From the IMG/VR virus record IMGVR_UViG_3300010885_018955, positions 1 to 36,048 of that record: a stretch of 36,048 nucleotides of DNA. One strand, written 5' to 3'. The DNA is from a virus. The position numbers and the translations under genes were made by a program. Positions 1 to 6,427 of this stretch are shown here, piece by piece. The notes beneath the pieces were generated by a model, which saw only the letters and a program-made list of their open reading frames with translations, did no database searches and was not told the DNA's origin. The stretch's first letter is position 1. Each line of letters opens with the position of its first letter.

Positions 1-387
1 ATAATCGTCCACGCTGTTCTTGTCCCGATACCCGCTGTTAGGCTTGGCCTTGTCGATCTTCAACATGACCTTACCCACGCCGCCGTCGAAATCCTGCGCC
101 TCAAGCGTCCCTTCCTCGAACCGATCCAGAATGCCAATCGCCTCGCACGCATGACGCAACTTGTGCATCATGGAAGCGAGCAGGTAGTCGTGGATCGTCT
201 GGCTCCCGCCTTCCGGGTGAAACACCTTCAATTCCAGGTGGATCATGTCAGCGCCGGACTTCTTCGAGACCGTATCCTCGTAGTTGACGACCTCGAAGTC
301 GTATGCCCCCTTCGGCCAGAGCGTGTTGCGTTCCTCGGCCTCCTTGACCAGCGCGGCTTCGGATTTCGGCGTGAATGTCATTGCCAT
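1..387 (-). CDS. DUF669-like phage ssDNA-binding protein, cut by the window edge
   Basis: The frame runs open from an ATG at 387 to the first base of the window, giving 129 codons with the C-terminus missing. The protein starts MAMTFTPKSEAALV. It then reads PKGAYDFEVVNYEDTVSKKSG, MIHLELKVF, IHDYLLASMMHKLRHACEAIG and, near the edge, NSVDDY. This is the pattern of DUF669-type proteins, which are OB-fold-like single-strand binders of phage recombination modules: an opening strand, a SKKSG turn, a DYLL segment and a K-rich strand. AAGGAG lies 8 nt before the ATG, and the gene follows the Sak4-like ATPase by 3 nt, so the two are co-transcribed. Known pairing: Sak4-type annealases are commonly encoded beside SSB-like genes. 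The family call rests on motif reading only. Confidence 0.72.
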   Translation of the reverse strand, partial: MAMTFTPKSEAALVKEAEERNTLWPKGAYDFEVVNYEDTVSKKSGADMIHLELKVFHPEGGSQTIHDYLLASMMHKLRHACEAIGILDRFEEGTLEAQDFDGGVGKVMLKIDKAKPNSGYRDKNSVDDY

Positions 388-390
388 GGG

Positions 391-1287
391 TCAGGCTCCT
401 TGGATCAGCGTTTTGAGGTGGGTTATGGCCTTGGCGACGCGCTCCGCTGGCATTTCGGACCATGCCGACACGTCCGCCGCTGCCAACCACTTATCGACCG
501 TGCCATCGGGCAGTCGCACCAGTTCCAGTAGCTTCGTGACCTCGGCCAGTTGTTCATCGGTGGCGAGATCGAGCGGCACGCTGTCGGCTTCGATCACGTC
601 CGCGCCGTATTTGTCGGCGAACCCGCGATAACCCCACTCGAAACGTGAATTGAATGGGAAGGCGGCGAGGCGGGACTTGCGCACCCGTGCCACGCGAGAC
701 GCCCCCTCACGGCTTACGTTGAACGCCGCGTCAAGCTCATATTCCAGGCGCGGCCAGCAATCGAACGTGGTGCCGATCTGGACGCGCTGGCCGTTTTCCT
801 TGCCCCATTCAGCGACCTCGCCAGCGATCAGAATCACGTTCATATCCAGCTTCATGAGCCACGAAACCATGGATCGCATGTAGTTGACGGCTGGCTTGCG
901 ATCAGCGCCAAACTCGTTCTTCGTGCCGGCGTCCGATAGCCGCTCCGCTTCCCGCGCGATTTCGTTCGCGAACAACTTGGTAATGCTGTCGATCACGAGC
1001 GTCTTGCGGTCATGCCGCTCAGACGATAGCGCCCTGATCTGCCCCATGACCTCATCAAACGAAGCCGCCCCATCGTCAGGCCCCAGGTAGAGACCGCCCG
1101 ATGCGGCCAGCTTGGCGCGGTATTCCGGCTGCGTCGCGCCGCCCTCCACGTCGATCATGTAAACATCCGGGAAGTCCAGCGCCGCCCATGTCTTGCCGAC
1201 GCCGGAGGCGCCGTAGACCAGGATTTTCGGTTTTCGGGGTTTGATAAGCTCGGGCGCGTGGCCCTTCAATCTTGGCTTGGCAGCCAT
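391..1287 (-). CDS. Sak4-like RecA-fold ATPase (phage recombination)
   Basis: 298 aa. A Walker A loop GASGVGKT sits at residues 26-33 and a hydrophobic Walker B, TLVIDS, at 96-101. A segment MVSWLMKLDMNVILIAGE (about 140-157) fits the sensor strand of RecA-like cores. The size and single core domain match the Sak4 group of phage single-strand annealing proteins, also annotated as AAA phage nucleotide-binding proteins. These act with a phage SSB in strand annealing and recombination. The start has a GGAAGGA ribosome site 7 nt upstream. The next gene downstream is the SSB-like gene, which supports the role. A distant RadA-like or other P-loop function cannot be excluded. Confidence 0.8.
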   Translation of the reverse strand: MAAKPRLKGHAPELIKPRKPKILVYGASGVGKTWAALDFPDVYMIDVEGGATQPEYRAKLAASGGLYLGPDDGAASFDEVMGQIRALSSERHDRKTLVIDSITKLFANEIAREAERLSDAGTKNEFGADRKPAVNYMRSMVSWLMKLDMNVILIAGEVAEWGKENGQRVQIGTTFDCWPRLEYELDAAFNVSREGASRVARVRKSRLAAFPFNSRFEWGYRGFADKYGADVIEADSVPLDLATDEQLAEVTKLLELVRLPDGTVDKWLAAADVSAWSEMPAERVAKAITHLKTLIQGA

Positions 1288-1329
1288 ATCGGATTTCCTT
1301 CCGTGAGGTTAACCGTCTCTAAACGGCGA

Positions 1330-1378
1330 TTGCATTTGCGCACGGCACCGCTATACTGTCAATAGTTATTCGACAGGA
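1330..1378 (+). promoter_or_regulatory. Promoter with overlapping palindromic operator
   Basis: A sigma70-like promoter TTGCAT, 16 nt, TATACT spans 1330-1357 and points at the HTH gene that starts at 1384. CTGTC (1356-1360) and GACAG (1372-1376) form an inverted repeat that overlaps the -10 and the start region, a natural place for autorepression. On the minus strand the same bases read TTGACA (1362 to 1357), a perfect -35 hexamer facing the Sak4-like gene, but only a poor -10 follows. The element may therefore control both directions; that part is inference. Confidence 0.5.
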
Positions 1379-1383
1379 CGAAC

Positions 1384-1632
1384 ATGGAAAAGTCAGGCGT
1401 GCAACGGATGATCCTGATCGCGGTGCGGGATGCTGGATCGCAATCCCAGGCGGCGCGCGTGCTTGGCGTATCGCGGCAGGCAATCAGCGACGCACTCGGC
1501 CCTAAGCAGTTCATTTCGCCGTGTTTGGTGACGGCGCTCGGGTTGGAGCGGATTTGGACATACCGCGTGTTGGCCAGCATCCCCAACACCACGCCCGCAT
1601 CGGACGCGGCCAAGTGCGAGGCTCGACGATAA
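1384..1632 (+). CDS. Small helix-turn-helix regulator (Cro/YdaS-like)
   Basis: 82 aa. The core QSQAARVLGVSRQAISDAL (residues 19-37) is a textbook helix-turn-helix: an alanine-rich first helix, a GVS turn and a recognition helix RQAISDAL. The tail from ALGLERIWTYRVL onward does not match a repressor dimerisation domain. AGGA stands 6 nt before the ATG, and a good promoter with an operator-like palindrome lies just upstream. It is the only plus-strand gene inside an otherwise minus-strand recombination module, so it probably represses the divergent genes or itself. Its last 122 bp overlap, on the opposite strand, the zinc-ribbon gene at 1511-1690. Confidence 0.72.
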   Translation: MEKSGVQRMILIAVRDAGSQSQAARVLGVSRQAISDALGPKQFISPCLVTALGLERIWTYRVLASIPNTTPASDAAKCEARR

Positions 1633-1690
1633 CCGCCGGATTTCCGCAGCGGCAGAGGATTGGGGATTCGGGACGGTCGGGGTGGTTCAT
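1511..1690 (-). CDS. Zinc-ribbon-like microprotein
   Basis: 59 aa starting MNHPDRPESP. CRCG and, about 23 residues later, CWGC give two CxC/CxxC knuckles able to hold one zinc ion. The C-terminal tail is basic and Ser/Thr/Pro-rich. The ATG overlaps the stop of the VRR-NUC gene (TGATG), so translation is coupled to it. The C-terminal two thirds run antisense to the HTH gene, and only one of the two may be strongly expressed. The function is unknown; small zinc ribbons of this sort are common in phage early operons. The tail after the second knuckle looks little like a folded protein. Confidence 0.5.
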   Translation of the reverse strand: MNHPDRPESPILCRCGNPAVIVEPRTWPRPMRAWCWGCWPTRGMSKSAPTRAPSPNTAK

Positions 1691-2238
1691 CACGGCAATA
1701 TCAACGCCATCCGCGCCGCCCGCTTGCCGGTCGCGACGTATCGCGGCTTGGCCTTTGGTGGCGTTTTGTAGGACTTCGGCGCGTCTCCGCGCTTGGCCTC
1801 GGCCTTGGCGATGAGGGATGCGACGGCGCCGTCATGGTGCAACGCCAGAAACGCGGCGTTATCCCGAAGCGGGATACCCTCGGCCAGCATCAACAGTCGA
1901 TACCCCTCGCAGGAGTTGACCCACCCCCACGCATCTCCCAGTCCAATCAGCTTGGCGCCCATAAGCTGCTGATCGCCGCCTTCCTCAATCTTTTTGCCCG
2001 GCGCCTTCCACTCGCACCACAGACGTCGGCAATCAGCCGCAATCAGCAATGTATCGGGCGTGCCGCGCCTAACCCCACGGCCAGCCTGTCGCGAGTGTGT
2101 GAACTGGCCGGTGGCGGCTTGCCGGTCGAAGGACAGGAACAGGTGCGGCACCGCCACGGCGTCACGGGCAAACAGCATCCCATGGCGCTGGTTGATGTGT
2201 TCGCGGTCAATCGGCTTTGCGCGCGCCTGCCCCGTCAT
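1690..2238 (-). CDS. VRR-NUC family nuclease
   Basis: 182 aa from the ATG that overlaps the preceding stop (ATGA). The nuclease core reads RRGTPD (57-62), a 13-residue spacer, E76-W-K78, and Q90 in GGDQQLMGAKLIGLGDAWG. That is the G-x-PD, E-x-K, Q order of VRR-NUC proteins, a PD-(D/E)xK group that cuts branched or other structured DNA and resolves recombination intermediates. The C-terminal 40 residues are Lys/Arg-rich and may bind DNA. Its place between the methyltransferase/helicase pair and the Sak4/SSB pair supports a recombination or replication-repair role. The substrate is not determined by sequence. Confidence 0.82.
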   Translation of the reverse strand: MTGQARAKPIDREHINQRHGMLFARDAVAVPHLFLSFDRQAATGQFTHSRQAGRGVRRGTPDTLLIAADCRRLWCEWKAPGKKIEEGGDQQLMGAKLIGLGDAWGWVNSCEGYRLLMLAEGIPLRDNAAFLALHHDGAVASLIAKAEAKRGDAPKSYKTPPKAKPRYVATGKRAARMALILP

Positions 2239-2423
2239 CGCGTTGCCGGCCCGACGTGACGCCGGATCAGGTCGGTGATGGCGTCGTGATCCCGTTGCGT
2301 CGGTCGGTAGGCGTGGTATTCGCCATGGCCGCCGACGCTCCCGCGTTCCAGGTTGCGCGCCAGGTCTCGGAGCATCGTGTCGCCGGGCTGGGGCAGGTGG
2401 TGCAGGGCGGTGATGGTGATCAT
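2235..2423 (-). CDS. Small unknown protein between methyltransferase and VRR-NUC
   Basis: 62 aa, beginning MITITALHHLPQPGDTMLRDL and ending in TDLIRRHVGPATR. Both ends are locked by 4-bp overlaps: its ATG overlaps the methyltransferase stop and its stop overlaps the VRR-NUC start. This is the main argument that it is a real gene. It is charged, rich in His and Arg, and has no membrane segment or metal-binding cysteines. No family was recognised. Confidence 0.6.
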   Translation of the reverse strand: MITITALHHLPQPGDTMLRDLARNLERGSVGGHGEYHAYRPTQRDHDAITDLIRRHVGPATR

Positions 2424-3322
2424 GCTGATTCCTCCAGTTCGTCGAACATATCAACGGCGCCAGCCTCGGCCGCCAGCAGATTGCGCGTCGCGACCCGGAA
2501 ATAGGCTTCTTTCAACTCCACCCCGACAAACCGCCGCCGCAACTTCATCGAGACGAAGCCCTCCGACCCGATGCCCATAAACGGCGAAAGCACCACGTCG
2601 CCAGGATTGGACCACAGCATCATGGCCCGCTCGATCAGGCCGAGTTGCAGCGGGCAGATGTGCTTTTCGTCCTTGTTCTCCTTGGCCTGCCGCACGTTGA
2701 GCGTATCCGTCTGGCGGATGTCCATCCACACCGGAGATGCCCATTGCTGCCACTGTTCCACTGGGAACTTGCGGCTGTCCTGCCCGACTGGCTCCGTGTT
2801 TTCGCCTGGCGCGCGGAACACGCACACGTAATCCGGCATCCCGACGCGAGACCGCGTGCTGTCCTTTTGGAGTTGCTTGTAGAGCAGCCCGAGCGCCTTG
2901 GTGCGCGTCATCTCGACCACGGGATCTTTCCAGACCGTGATACGCGAATGCAGAACGAAGCCGGCTTCCTCGTGCGCCCGGATAATCATGCCGCTCAGGT
3001 CCTTGATCCCGATCACGCCGTCCTTCCATTTGGTGGTCGGGATGTCAGAACAGTGAACCGCGCAAAGCCGCCCCGGCATCATGACGCGCGCCATTTCCTT
3101 GAGCAGATAGCCGTAGTGCGTCAGGAACTCCGCATCGTCCGCGCTGTTGCCCATGTCGGCGGCGCTGTCGCTGTAGGTGAACAGGTTGCTGAATGGCGGC
3201 GAGTAGACCGAAAAGCCAACGCTTCGATCCGGCATCTGCCGCACCACGTCCACGCAATCCCCATTGTAAGCGGCGAAGCTGTCGCCGTGCTTTTCATTCA
3301 GGCAGCGAACGATTGAAGCCAT
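2420..3322 (-). CDS. Orphan DNA methyltransferase (beta-type, SPPF motif)
   Basis: 300 aa. Catalytic motif IV appears first as YSPPF (40-44). The AdoMet-binding motif I comes late as SPFMGIGSEG (246-255), preceded by the HICPLQLGLIERAMMLW helix. The IV-before-I order is that of beta-class N4-cytosine/N6-adenine methyltransferases; S-P-P is more typical of N4-cytosine enzymes and of a phage subgroup, so the modified base is uncertain. GDCVDVVRQMPD (21-32) is the usual lead-in. No cognate restriction enzyme is seen. The start overlaps the end of the SNF2 helicase gene by 25 bp. Likely roles are protection of phage DNA from host restriction, or marking DNA for replication or packaging. Confidence 0.88.
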   Translation of the reverse strand: MASIVRCLNEKHGDSFAAYNGDCVDVVRQMPDRSVGFSVYSPPFSNLFTYSDSAADMGNSADDAEFLTHYGYLLKEMARVMMPGRLCAVHCSDIPTTKWKDGVIGIKDLSGMIIRAHEEAGFVLHSRITVWKDPVVEMTRTKALGLLYKQLQKDSTRSRVGMPDYVCVFRAPGENTEPVGQDSRKFPVEQWQQWASPVWMDIRQTDTLNVRQAKENKDEKHICPLQLGLIERAMMLWSNPGDVVLSPFMGIGSEGFVSMKLRRRFVGVELKEAYFRVATRNLLAAEAGAVDMFDELEESA

Positions 3323-4677
3323 GACGGCAACCTCCCTTTGTGTGTCGGATTGTAAGGCACTTTAACCTCTGACGACTGCCCGATGTTCCGCCGCATCGCC
3401 GCAGCCATTGCGGCTTGCATATCAGCATGGCCGGCGGCTTTCTGGTCGATAACGCGCCCGATTTGATCCTCGCCCTCGGCCACGGCTAGATGCACATTGA
3501 CCGGCTGCGTTTGCCCGAAGCGCCAGGAACGGCGGACGGCCTGATACCATGCCTCATAGGAGAATGACCGCCCCACGAACGCCTGACGGTCCGCGTGCTG
3601 CCAGTTCAGGCCATAGCCGCAGATAGACGACTTCGTGATCAGACGCTTGACCTGGCCGGACGCGAACGCGGACAGTGCGTCCTCTTTCCGGTCAATGGAG
3701 TGCGATCCGCGGACCTCGACGGCCCCCGGCACCACGCGCGCCAATGCCTCGCTCTCGTAGTCCGTGTCGCACCAGATAACCCATGCGTGGTCCGGTTCGG
3801 CCGTCACCAGACCGGCAACCGTCTCTGCCCGCGCATCGGACGTTTGGCGCTTGATGGCGTGCATGTTGGTTGCCGACACATCACCAGCAAACAGCGCCCC
3901 GATCGGCGCCCTGATATCTCCCTCGACGCGGTGCCGGATGACATTCAGCGGCGGCAAAACGAACCGCGCGCCATCATATCCAAGATCAGCTGGCGACCGT
4001 GCCATGCGCGCCCATGACGCCATCCAGTCCCAGAAGCTCTCCACGGCATGGCCTTTGAGCCGCCAGGTTCCGGTGTCGTTGGTATCGTTCAGGAACCACC
4101 GGATAAGCATGTCGCCATGGCTCATGATCCCCAGGAACTCCGAATGGTTGCCTAGCTCGGTGTGATCATTTGGAGCTGGCGTGGCAGTCGCGGCGAGGCG
4201 GAACCGGGAGTGCTGAAATGCTGAGATCAGGGCGCGCGTCGTCTTTCCTGAGAAAGATTTGAGGATGGAGCTTTCATCCAGCACGACGGCACCGAATGCC
4301 TCCGGATCGAGCTTATCGAGCCGATCATAGTTGCAGATATTAATCCCCTCGCGTGCCTCGGATTGCTCGCGGATGACACGCGCATCGAACCCGAACCGAG
4401 CGGCCTCAGCTTCCATCTGCCGCGCCACGGCGAGAGGCGTCAGGATGAGCGCACGCCCATTGGTGGCCTCGGCGCCTTGCGTGGCGAACTCCAGTTCGCA
4501 GATAGATTTGCCCAGGCCGGTATCCAGAAACAGGGCCGCGCGGCCTTGTTCGATGCAGAAAGCAGTCGCGGCGGCTTGGAAATCGAATAGGTTTTCATTC
4601 ATCGGGCGCGGCTTGATGCCGCTTGCCATTACGGTTGGCGCTTTGTTCGCCAAAAACCGTGCATATTCATCGACCAT
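3298..4677 (-). CDS. SNF2-type DEAD/DEAH helicase
   Basis: 459 aa with a full superfamily-2 set. Walker A is LDTGLGKS (51-58). Motif II is VVLDESSILKS, with D134-E135. Motif III is ATATPAPND (163-171). Motif V is KSSICGYGLNWQ (349-360) and motif VI is QAVRRSWRFGQTQPVNVH (379-396). The spacing between motifs III and V, and the R-R-x-x-R-x-G-Q form of motif VI, are those of SNF2-like double-stranded DNA translocases common in phages beside methyltransferases. It lacks accessory chromatin or nuclease domains. A ribosome site (GAGAGG) precedes the ATG, and a terminator hairpin sits just upstream at 4705-4740, so this may open a transcription unit. Confidence 0.88.
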   Translation of the reverse strand: MVDEYARFLANKAPTVMASGIKPRPMNENLFDFQAAATAFCIEQGRAALFLDTGLGKSICELEFATQGAEATNGRALILTPLAVARQMEAEAARFGFDARVIREQSEAREGINICNYDRLDKLDPEAFGAVVLDESSILKSFSGKTTRALISAFQHSRFRLAATATPAPNDHTELGNHSEFLGIMSHGDMLIRWFLNDTNDTGTWRLKGHAVESFWDWMASWARMARSPADLGYDGARFVLPPLNVIRHRVEGDIRAPIGALFAGDVSATNMHAIKRQTSDARAETVAGLVTAEPDHAWVIWCDTDYESEALARVVPGAVEVRGSHSIDRKEDALSAFASGQVKRLITKSSICGYGLNWQHADRQAFVGRSFSYEAWYQAVRRSWRFGQTQPVNVHLAVAEGEDQIGRVIDQKAAGHADMQAAMAAAMRRNIGQSSEVKVPYNPTHKGRLPSWLQSFAA

Positions 4678-4704
4678 TGATCCCTCTCTATTATTTATTC
4701 TCCC

Positions 4705-4740
4705 CGAAAAATGCGGCCGGTGAGCCGAAACCCACCGGCC
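4705..4740 (-). terminator. Rho-independent terminator, minus strand
   Basis: GGCCGGTG (4715-4722) and CACCGGCC (4733-4740) form a perfect 8-bp GC-rich stem with a 10-nt loop. Read on the minus strand the stem is followed by GCATTTTTC. It would end transcription coming from the regulator cluster (5991 leftwards) before the helicase gene. It is also the strongest terminator-like signal seen in the window. Confidence 0.72.
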
Positions 4741-4772
4741 AGTTTAGAGGGAGGAAACGTCCAAGTCCGTGC

Positions 4773-5276
4773 CTATAACCCCCGGCACGCAAGGGGACCG
4801 CCCGCCGTCCGTGTGGCAGCGGGGATACAAATAGGTGCCGGGCATTTCACCCGGCCGTCGCATAGCGGGTTGCAGCCGCCTGCGATCCCGGACATCTGGC
4901 GACAACACCGCCGGGACAATGTCGGAACCGGCTCTGACAAACCGGTGCCGCCAGGATAGGTGCCGTGGACCAGCGGCGGACCCTCCCCGGCAAGGGAACA
5001 CTGAGGCAATGACGCCCCCGCCGCCAGACAGAAGGCCGGCCATGACGTGCACCCGAAGGCAACCCCGCCACGACCGACCACGCGCCTCGCAGGTTTCCCA
5101 TGTGGCCGTCGCACGATGAGCACCAGACGCGATAGGGTGGCGATGCGCCGTTCCGCCAGGACGAACCCGACTGCCGATCCGACGCATCGCCGCGCGGTCA
5201 TCCCGTCCGCGCATGTGCGCATGCCCGTGCGTGTCGTCTCGCCACGCCTGATAGGGGATGCTCCCGCACAATTCAT
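4773..5276 (-). CDS. Doubtful ORF in a stretch with no convincing gene
   Basis: The only argument for this 167-codon frame is that its ATG overlaps the stop of the gene at 5273-5494 (ATGA), like its neighbours. Against it, GC at codon positions 1, 2 and 3 looks almost equal over the first 60 codons, whereas real genes here have a GC-poor second position. The product is also an implausible Arg/Cys/Gly-rich chain. A second frame (TTG at 5271 to TAA at 4744) is open along the whole stretch and ends 4 nt before the terminator stem, and it is equally unconvincing. The 10-mer ATAGGTGCCG occurs at 4831 and 4956. The stretch may be a decayed gene, a structured RNA or a leader region. Confidence 0.2.
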   Translation of the reverse strand: MNCAGASPIRRGETTRTGMRTCADGMTARRCVGSAVGFVLAERRIATLSRLVLIVRRPHGKPARRVVGRGGVAFGCTSWPAFCLAAGASLPQCSLAGEGPPLVHGTYPGGTGLSEPVPTLSRRCCRQMSGIAGGCNPLCDGRVKCPAPICIPAATRTAGGPLACRGL

Positions 5277-5494
5277 TGAACAGGCCACCAATCGCGACAG
5301 ATCAGCGTCCAATTGCTTTCTGGCAGTTCAACAGGCTCGACTTGCCGCGCCAAAATTAGGTCGATCCCGATGGCGGTTATCTGAATGGTCACTGAGCCGT
5401 TGTAATCGACTCCTGTCAGCCACGTTCCGACCATCCAGCCGTTTGCACGGCATGTGTCGGCGTCGGAGGGTGCGCATATGTTGTTGACAATCAT
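5273..5494 (-). CDS. Small unknown protein of the regulator operon
   Basis: 73 aa, starting MIVNNICAPSDADTCRANGW, chosen because this ATG overlaps the stop of the zinc-ribbon gene upstream (ATGA). The rest alternates short strands (GSVTIQITAIGIDLILARQV) with a Trp-rich end, CRDWWPVQ, and looks like a small beta-rich domain. Three cysteines are present but not in a clear zinc motif. It is the third gene after the Cro/CI-like regulator and is probably co-expressed with it. No family was recognised. Confidence 0.6.
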   Translation of the reverse strand: MIVNNICAPSDADTCRANGWMVGTWLTGVDYNGSVTIQITAIGIDLILARQVEPVELPESNWTLICRDWWPVQ

Positions 5495-5655
5495 TGCAAC
5501 GCCACAACGCCAGCATCCCGAACCGCGCCAACGTCCTCGGCAAGCTGGATCGTCTCCCGCCAGTGCGGCGCCGCGACAAGCAGCGGATGCTTGGCACACT
5601 CCGGGCACATGGGCGCATCGGGTGGCGGTTGGTCGGAACAGAGGCGGCAGGTCAT
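5491..5655 (-). CDS. Zinc-knuckle microprotein
   Basis: 54 aa, starting MTCRLCSDQPPPDAPMCPEC. Two C-x-x-C pairs (residues 3-6 and 17-20) are 10 residues apart, enough to hold one zinc ion. The remainder (HWRETIQLAEDVGAVRDAGVVAL) is probably helical. The start lies 1 nt beyond the stop of the 40-aa membrane gene and the stop overlaps the next start. Small zinc proteins in phage lysogeny operons often bind nucleic acid or host proteins; here that is only inference. Confidence 0.62.
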   Translation of the reverse strand: MTCRLCSDQPPPDAPMCPECAKHPLLVAAPHWRETIQLAEDVGAVRDAGVVALQ

Positions 5656-5656
5656 G

Positions 5657-5779
5657 TCAGTGCCCCGCCAGCGCCAGGACCACAGAAACGGCCAGAGACC
5701 CACCCATCGCGAGCAATCCCAGGACCGTCAACACGACGGCGCCGAGGTTCGGGCGGTAGTGGTCATCGGGGTCGGTCAT
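5657..5779 (-). CDS. 40-aa single-pass membrane protein
   Basis: The product begins MTDPDDHYRPN and continues with one long hydrophobic stretch, LGAVVLTVLGLLAMGGSLAV, ending SVVLALAGH. It has an acidic N-terminus and one transmembrane helix. Its ATG overlaps the stop of the Cro/CI-like gene (ATGA). Membrane microproteins expressed with a phage repressor can act in superinfection exclusion or in sensing host state; nothing in the sequence decides this. Confidence 0.6.
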   Translation of the reverse strand: MTDPDDHYRPNLGAVVLTVLGLLAMGGSLAVSVVLALAGH

Positions 5780-5991
5780 GCCGTCACCTTCTGCACCAAA
5801 TCCTGCGGCTGCACCGCACCGCCCGTGATTTTCGTAATTGCCACGGCGGTCGCCAGTTCCGGAGACCGAACTTTGCGGCGCCAGTTCCAAACGGTCTGCA
5901 CCGCGACCCGATCGCCGGTTTCCGCCGCCAACTGTTCGGCGAACGCCGCCAAAGTCAGTTCCGATTTCGTGAGGTATGCGTCTAAATCCAT
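5776..5991 (-). CDS. Cro/CI-like helix-turn-helix regulator
   Basis: 71 aa, starting MDLDAYLTKSELTLAAFAEQ. The helix-turn-helix runs from TLAAFAEQLAAETG through VAVQTVWNWRRKVRSPE to LATAVAITKITGGAV. The W-N-W-R-R-K recognition end and the SPELATAVAITKITGG helix are typical of short Cro-like or CI-family DNA-binding proteins. It lacks a C-terminal peptidase domain, so it would not be cleaved in a LexA-like way. It is transcribed away from the plus-strand gene block across a 121-bp control region and probably sets the early/lysogenic switch. No strong ribosome site precedes the ATG. Longer in-frame extension to 6210 is rejected because it would cover the operators. Confidence 0.72.
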   Translation of the reverse strand: MDLDAYLTKSELTLAAFAEQLAAETGDRVAVQTVWNWRRKVRSPELATAVAITKITGGAVQPQDLVQKVTA

Positions 5992-6112
5992 GCCGTGACA
6001 TTGCCGCTGACCCCGATCCCCGTCAAGAGGATTTTTATTCGCCATGGGTAAATTCATGGTTGACGTATCCCCATCACGGGGACAGTATGACGCCACCAAC
6101 AAGGAGACGCAG
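5992..6112 (+). promoter_or_regulatory. Divergent control region with repeated operator element
   Basis: It lies between the Cro/CI-like gene (minus) and the plus-strand block. The 10-mer ATCCCC(G/A)TCA occurs at 6016-6025 and 6067-6076. The second copy is part of a 15-bp palindrome TCCCC-ATCAC-GGGGA at 6068-6082. TTGACG at 6060-6065 could be a plus-strand -35, placing the palindrome in the spacer where a repressor would block the promoter, but no good -10 is found at 17 nt (TATGAC at 6086 is 20 nt away). AAGGAG at 6101-6106 serves the 19-aa leader. The regulatory role is inferred. Confidence 0.5.
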
Positions 6113-6172
6113 ATGCCACGCAACATGAAAGTCGAAGCCATGATCGACGCTGAACGCAACACGCCCGCGTAA
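6113..6172 (+). CDS. 19-aa leader-type ORF
   Basis: It encodes MPRNMKVEAMIDAERNTPA. It has the best ribosome site of the region, AAGGAG 6 nt before the ATG, and is the first reading frame after the divergent control region. It ends in TAA 9 nt before the next start. It could be a leader peptide coupling translation to the genes behind it, a tiny functional protein, or the stub of a longer ancestor. The coding evidence is mainly the strong ribosome site. Confidence 0.42.
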   Translation: MPRNMKVEAMIDAERNTPA

Positions 6173-6181
6173 GCCGCGCCC

Positions 6182-6427
6182 GTGCCATCGGCGCGCTTTG
6201 CCATCCGCAATCTTTCGGTGCTGGCCTATGCCAACGGCTTCACGCTCTGGCACTACAGGGCCGGCAAGCTGCGCTGCGATGACGTGGCGGCGGATGGGTT
6301 TTTTAATGACGCCCGCGACATGGTGGCGGCCGGCGACATGATCATGGTGTCTACGACTGATAGCGGCCGGGTACTGGTGGTGTCTCGGTCGGACGTGGAT
6401 ATGGTGACGACGGCGGGGGCGGTGTGA
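6182..6427 (+). CDS. Conserved-type small phage protein
   Basis: 81 aa from a GTG. It reads FAIRNLSVLAYANGFTLWHY and continues with FFNDARDMVAAGDMIMVST and RVLVVSRSDVDMVTT. The pattern, a short beta-rich domain with one helix, resembles small hypothetical proteins of alphaproteobacterial phages that carry the words YANGFTLWHY and AADGFF..A.D....GD.I. These are often found near fibre or capsid genes; the resemblance is from memory only. Its stop overlaps the next start (GTGA). The start is uncertain because no ribosome site precedes the GTG. Confidence 0.65.
   Translation: MPSARFAIRNLSVLAYANGFTLWHYRAGKLRCDDVAADGFFNDARDMVAAGDMIMVSTTDSGRVLVVSRSDVDMVTTAGAV

Noticed and set aside
2420-4677. SNF2 helicase next to methyltransferase as a DISARM-like defence system
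   Set aside because: DISARM needs further drm genes (for example a DUF1998 protein and a PLD-type protein) that are absent; the neighbours are phage recombination genes, so a phage module is the simpler reading.
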